In this document: piece after piece, positions 60,445 to 64,000 of the stretch
Numbering within the stretch: position 1 is the first letter of the stretch
Layout: each line of letters opens with the position of its first letter
NCBI RefSeq assembly: GCF_000219125.1
Contig: NZ_AFGF01000049.1
Location: forward strand, 1 to 64,000
From: Acetonema longum DSM 6540
GTDB taxonomy: Bacteria; Bacillota; Negativicutes; Sporomusales; Acetonemataceae
Reading direction: 5' to 3'
Length of the DNA: 64,000 nucleotides
The notes under the pieces: generated by a model
The model's input: the letters and a program-made list of their open reading frames with translations, nothing else
The model's database searches: none
What the model was told of the DNA's origin: nothing
Made by a program: the position numbers and the translations under genes

Positions 60445-62313
60445 TTACTTATACTTATTGATTCCCAATTTATTCATTTTGCGCCAGAGCGTGGTCCTGT
60501 TCATTTTAAGCATCTCTGCCGCATCTGCCATAACACCGTTACAAGATTGTAAAGCTTGCAGAATCGTTTTTGCCTCTTCGCTGCTCGTTAAAGTTTCGTC
60601 ATCAATATCATTTTCAAACATTAGAAGCTGAGTTAACAGAGCAGAAGATACGGTTTCATTCTTGGAAACGGCGGCGACTCTTTCCACGACATTTTTTAAC
60701 TGCCTTACGTTACCGGTCCAGGGTTGATTTTCAAGCAATTTCAAGGCCCCACTACTAAATTTCAATTTCGCTCCCGTATCCCGGCACATTTCCTCCAAAA
60801 ATTTTTTTGCATAAAGCGAAATAGCCCGTTTCCGCTTTTTAAGCGGGGGGATGCGAAGATGCAATACGTTTAAACGATAAAATAAATCTTCTCTAAATTT
60901 TCCCTGAGAAACTAAAGCATTCAAATTTTTATTGGTTGCAGCAATAACCCGGACTGAGATTGGAATAATTTTGTCACTGCCCAGACGCAATACGGCCCGT
61001 TCCTGCAAAACCCTTAACAGACGCCCTTGATTGACAAAGTCCATTTCACCTATTTCATCCAAAAAAATCGTGCCTGTATGCGCTACTTCAAACAGGCCGG
61101 CTTTCCCCTCTTTGCTGGCGCCGGTAAAAGCTCCCCGGACATAGCCAAACAATTCGCTTTCTAGCAGTTGAGCCGGCAGTGCAGCGCAATTAACGGCAAC
61201 AAACGGGCCCTGCGACTGTTTACTATAGTTATGAATGCTTTGTGCAAATACCTCTTTGCCTGTACCGGTCTCTCCAGTGATTAACACATTCGAATTGGAT
61301 GCGGCAAAGCATTTAGCCATATCAATACTTGTCTTAATTACCGGATCGGTCCCATAAATATCGTCAAAAGTGTATCGGGCGATATGGCCTTTCGAATATA
61401 TTTCCTTGCGTATACGGGATTCCATCATTTGTATTTTCGTGACATCCTGAAAAGTTGCAACAGCGCCTATCGCTCCTGAACGGTATTTTATGGGAACTTT
61501 ATTACACAAAACTTGTACACCGTTTATTGTAAAGAGATGATTATGTTCTGCCACTCCGGACTTTATAATATCCTTAAGCTTTAATTCCGACCAAACATCA
61601 TCTATATCTGCGCCAATGCCCACAGAGGCCTTTAATATCTTCTTTGCGACAGGATTAACAGCCACTATCCTGCCTTTTTCGTCAACCGACACGATTCCCT
61701 CATAGGAAGAATCAAGTACGGCTCTGATCATTCCGGTTTTCCTTTTTTCTTGTTCCATTGTCACCAGAAGACTTTTCGCGCTGCTAACCGCTTCCATATA
61801 AGCCTGCATCCCGGTGAAAATTTCTACGCATGGCAAATTACGTTGCCTGGCAGCCGATATTGTGGTAAAGCCGCCCAGCAATACATCTGCGCCGTCTTTA
61901 ACTGCTTGATCAATCTCGGCATTGACTTGTCCGCGGGAGGTTAAGTAATATTTCTTAATTTTAACACCAATGGCGGTCTCTAAGCACTCCACCTGCTTAA
62001 TCATTGACGGAAAGGAAACAACGGCAACGTTCTCCCCATATTGGCGCGCTTTTTCCAAGGCCAAAGCTAAGTCAAAACCCGATATAGGAACGTCGATCAC
62101 CGCGATACCGGGATATGCATCTCTGATATTAAAAGCAGTCTCACCGCGGGCAATAATAATCTCCACACCGCATTCGATCAATTGCTTAGCTTTCAATAAA
62201 CCTTCGGACAAAGAACCAACGGCAAATGCAATTTCGTTTTGAGAATCTGCGAATAGAGCTTTCAACTCGATAAGCTTGGTTTCATTTGGCGCAAGCACGG
62301 CTATTTTTTTCAT
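60445..62313 (-). CDS. Sigma-54-dependent activator, PrpR type
   Basis: 622 residues. An N-terminal PrpR_N sensor (about 1-170) with VIDVPISGFDLALAL, then a PAS domain (about 200-310), an AAA+ domain with Walker A GETGTGKEVFAQ near 345, the sigma-54 contact loop GAFTGA near 385 and DEIGEM Walker B, and a Fis-type HTH at the end (ADAAEMLKMNRTTLWRKMNKLG). PrpR of enterobacteria responds to 2-methylcitrate; this sensor family often sits beside sugar-acid or DUF1537 clusters. It should bind the GTTGCA array and activate the hydratase operon. The gene is flanked by terminators on both sides. Confidence 0.93.
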   Translation of the reverse strand: MKKIAVLAPNETKLIELKALFADSQNEIAFAVGSLSEGLLKAKQLIECGVEIIIARGETAFNIRDAYPGIAVIDVPISGFDLALALEKARQYGENVAVVSFPSMIKQVECLETAIGVKIKKYYLTSRGQVNAEIDQAVKDGADVLLGGFTTISAARQRNLPCVEIFTGMQAYMEAVSSAKSLLVTMEQEKRKTGMIRAVLDSSYEGIVSVDEKGRIVAVNPVAKKILKASVGIGADIDDVWSELKLKDIIKSGVAEHNHLFTINGVQVLCNKVPIKYRSGAIGAVATFQDVTKIQMMESRIRKEIYSKGHIARYTFDDIYGTDPVIKTSIDMAKCFAASNSNVLITGETGTGKEVFAQSIHNYSKQSQGPFVAVNCAALPAQLLESELFGYVRGAFTGASKEGKAGLFEVAHTGTIFLDEIGEMDFVNQGRLLRVLQERAVLRLGSDKIIPISVRVIAATNKNLNALVSQGKFREDLFYRLNVLHLRIPPLKKRKRAISLYAKKFLEEMCRDTGAKLKFSSGALKLLENQPWTGNVRQLKNVVERVAAVSKNETVSSALLTQLLMFENDIDDETLTSSEEAKTILQALQSCNGVMADAAEMLKMNRTTLWRKMNKLGINKYK

Positions 62314-62394
62314 TTACTTCACCTAGTTTCGTTTTGCACTTTCATTTTAGCCTGCTGTACACAATTTAGCAAGCCAATTAACAGATGCCTATAT

Positions 62395-62430
62395 TTAAAA
62401 CCGCACCTTTATAATAAGAGGTGCGGTGTC
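62395..62430 (-). terminator. Terminator of the aconitase gene
   Basis: CCGCACCT/AGGTGCGG stem with a 10-base loop, followed on the minus strand by TTTTAAATAT. Confidence 0.8.
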
Positions 62431-62529
62431 AAACTTTATTGATACGGTTTGATAAGCCTGATATCCTAACAGCACCGGAGTGTACGCGCCGCCATAATGG
62501 GTCACCAGAGTTCCCCGGGGTTGTAAAGA

Positions 62530-64000
62530 CTAACCCCCAGACTTAATCCAGTTCAAACGGCCGCCGCTCTTGACAATTTCCAACTCTTCATGAGTTAAAG
62601 GGGTTTTTACCGCAAACTCGAGTTGTTTAGTTTCATTAACAACTGCGGTAGCTTGTGACTCAAAGAGGGGTTTAAATTCCAACTTTAATTGATCCCCTTG
62701 TTCAATGCTGCTATAATCACTTTCATTTTCGAAGACCAAAGGCAATATTCCAAAGTTAACCAGATTGGCAAGATGTATCCGGGCAAAGCTTTTGGCTATT
62801 ATCGCGCTTACTCCCAAATATCGAGGGGCAAGCGCGGCCTGCTCCCGGCTGGAGCCTTGACCGTAGTTGACTCCGGCTACAATAATTCCGCCGCCTTCGG
62901 CTTTCGCTCTTTCAGCAAACGAAGTATCAACAAAATGGAAAGTATATTTCGAGATTTCAGGTGTGTTATTCCTAAGAGGCAGGAAATTTGCCCCGGCGGG
63001 AGTGATATGGTCCGTCGTTATATCCTCGCCCAGTTTAATCAACGTTTTGCCGGAAATGATATCCGGCGCTGCGGCTAATTCCGGAAGCGCGCTGATGTTG
63101 GGACCGCGTCGTATCGAAATATCCGCTCCATTCGCCGGCGGGTAAATAAACATATTGTCCTCGATCAGAAATTGATCAGGCATTTTAAACTCCCCAGGGG
63201 TAATGCCCAGCTCTCTCGGGTCGGTTATAACTCCGGCCATGGCGGCGGCCACGGCAACTTCAGGGCTGACTAAATAGACGTTGCCTGTCGCGTGTCCGCA
63301 TCGTCCCAGGAAGTTTCGGGTGGTCGTCCGAAGCGAAACGCCATTGGTCGGAGGCGCAAATCCCGAGCCGTTACAGGCGCCGCAGCCCGATTCAAAAACG
63401 CGTACCCCCGCCCTGAGAATGTCAGCAAAGATGCCCCGTTCCACACTTTCCAGATAAACTTGCCTGCTGCCGATGTATAATCCGGCATCGACATTTTTAT
63501 GCACCGCTTTGCCTTTCAGCATATCGGCTACCCTTGCGATGTCCGGCAATGAGGAGTTGGCGCAGCTTCCAATCACTACCTGGTCAACCGGTAACCCTTC
63601 TACTTCACGCAGAGGCACTACCTTATCCGGTTGATGCGGCAGCGCAATCAGCGGTTCGATTTCCGCCAAGTTAATGTCAATGACCGCATCATAAACGGCA
63701 TCCGCATCTGCCTCCAACGGTATCCATTGATCTTCCCGCCCTTGCGCCCGCATCCATTGTTGGGTGATTTCATCACTCGGAAAGATCGATGACGTTGCAC
63801 CGGTTTCCGTTCCCATATTGGTGATGATAGACCGTTCTGCGACATTCAGGGTTTTGATGCCGGGTCCGGCATATTCAAAAATTTTATTTACGCCGCCCTT
63901 TACGCTGACGCGTCTCAACAGCTCCAAAACGATATTTTTAGCCGAAACAAGCGGCGGTAAATGTCCGGTTAAATTGACCTTAACAATTTGCGGCATCTTC
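62530..64000 (-). CDS. Aconitate hydratase (5' end beyond the window)
   Basis: At least 490 residues, cut by the window edge; the visible start ATG at 63996 is internal, since the frame stays open to 64000. [4Fe-4S] ligands: GSCANSS and FESGCGACNGSGFAP. The swivel domain has GVNYGQGSSREQAALAPRYLGV and SFARIHLANLVNFGILPLVF. The pattern fits the short aconitase group of clostridia (about 640 residues). It may serve the TCA cycle or the neighbouring pathway. It has its own terminator and is transcribed toward the PrpR-type gene. Confidence 0.9.
   Translation of the reverse strand, partial: KMPQIVKVNLTGHLPPLVSAKNIVLELLRRVSVKGGVNKIFEYAGPGIKTLNVAERSIITNMGTETGATSSIFPSDEITQQWMRAQGREDQWIPLEADADAVYDAVIDINLAEIEPLIALPHQPDKVVPLREVEGLPVDQVVIGSCANSSLPDIARVADMLKGKAVHKNVDAGLYIGSRQVYLESVERGIFADILRAGVRVFESGCGACNGSGFAPPTNGVSLRTTTRNFLGRCGHATGNVYLVSPEVAVAAAMAGVITDPRELGITPGEFKMPDQFLIEDNMFIYPPANGADISIRRGPNISALPELAAAPDIISGKTLIKLGEDITTDHITPAGANFLPLRNNTPEISKYTFHFVDTSFAERAKAEGGGIIVAGVNYGQGSSREQAALAPRYLGVSAIIAKSFARIHLANLVNFGILPLVFENESDYSSIEQGDQLKLEFKPLFESQATAVVNETKQLEFAVKTPLTHEELEIVKSGGRLNWIKSGG

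Overview
The window looks like the chromosome of an anaerobic, diderm (outer-membrane) Firmicute of the Negativicutes/Sporomusaceae kind. This is an inference. The evidence is a TolC-type outer-membrane channel with MacAB and RND pumps beside Gram-positive hallmarks: RNase J, strong GGAGG ribosome sites, TTG/GTG starts, a YvyF-like protein, a yybP-ykoY leader and a ykkC-type leader. HydE implies [FeFe]-hydrogenase maturation, and mqnE-mqnA-mqnC imply menaquinone by the futalosine route. No rRNA, prophage, CRISPR array or intact insertion sequence was seen.

Layout. 1-2.2 kb: VOC protein, SymE-like toxin, a very small membrane toxin with a convergent antisense RNA (type I toxin-antitoxin), and tRNA-Arg. 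2.2-5.2 kb: LarA-like nickel racemase plus an MFS carrier, read from a consensus promoter through a ykkC-type riboswitch and terminator. 5.2-10.1 kb: anion transporter, XPB helicase and an XPB-associated protein. 10.1-12.4 kb: HydE and an NlpC/P60 hydrolase. 12.7-16.6 kb: menaquinone operon with a frameshifted mqnC. 16.7-28.7 kb: hydroxyacid dehydrogenase, zinc-ribbon protein, VTT membrane protein, an orphan nuclease-dead HsdR-like ATPase, TPR protein, AsnB, YmaF, lipoprotein, PAS-GGDEF and a pentapeptide-repeat protein. 28.8-35.4 kb: radical SAM enzyme, HD-GYP protein, AlaX-like editing protein, Mn-riboswitch-controlled TerC, D,D-carboxypeptidase and LarE. 35.5-45 kb: MacB-MacA-TolC and RND efflux operons. 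45.2-50.6 kb: RNase J, 3D-domain protein and two MFS carriers. 50.7 kb: a decayed tRNA. 50.9-64 kb: a carboxylic/sugar-acid catabolic island.

The catabolic island holds a LysR regulator divergent from an IolO-like epimerase and an isocitrate/isopropylmalate-type dehydrogenase. Facing these is a five-gene operon (YbhJ-like aconitase-family hydratase, Ldh2 dehydrogenase, class II aldolase, Asp/Glu-racemase-like protein, DUF1537 kinase). A good sigma-54 promoter and a cluster of GTTGCA sites precede the operon, next to a PrpR-type sigma-54 activator. A second aconitase runs off the right edge. The gene combination does not match a pathway I can name and is the best candidate for an undescribed system.

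A family of imperfect palindromic elements (ends near GGGACCGTTCAAAAAGG / CCTTTTTCAACGGTCCC) lies between genes at about 10.07, 25.4, 31.1, 33.4, 37.5, 40.4 and 45.1 kb. At least two genes end inside a copy. LarE at 35 kb would build the cofactor needed by LarA at 3 kb.
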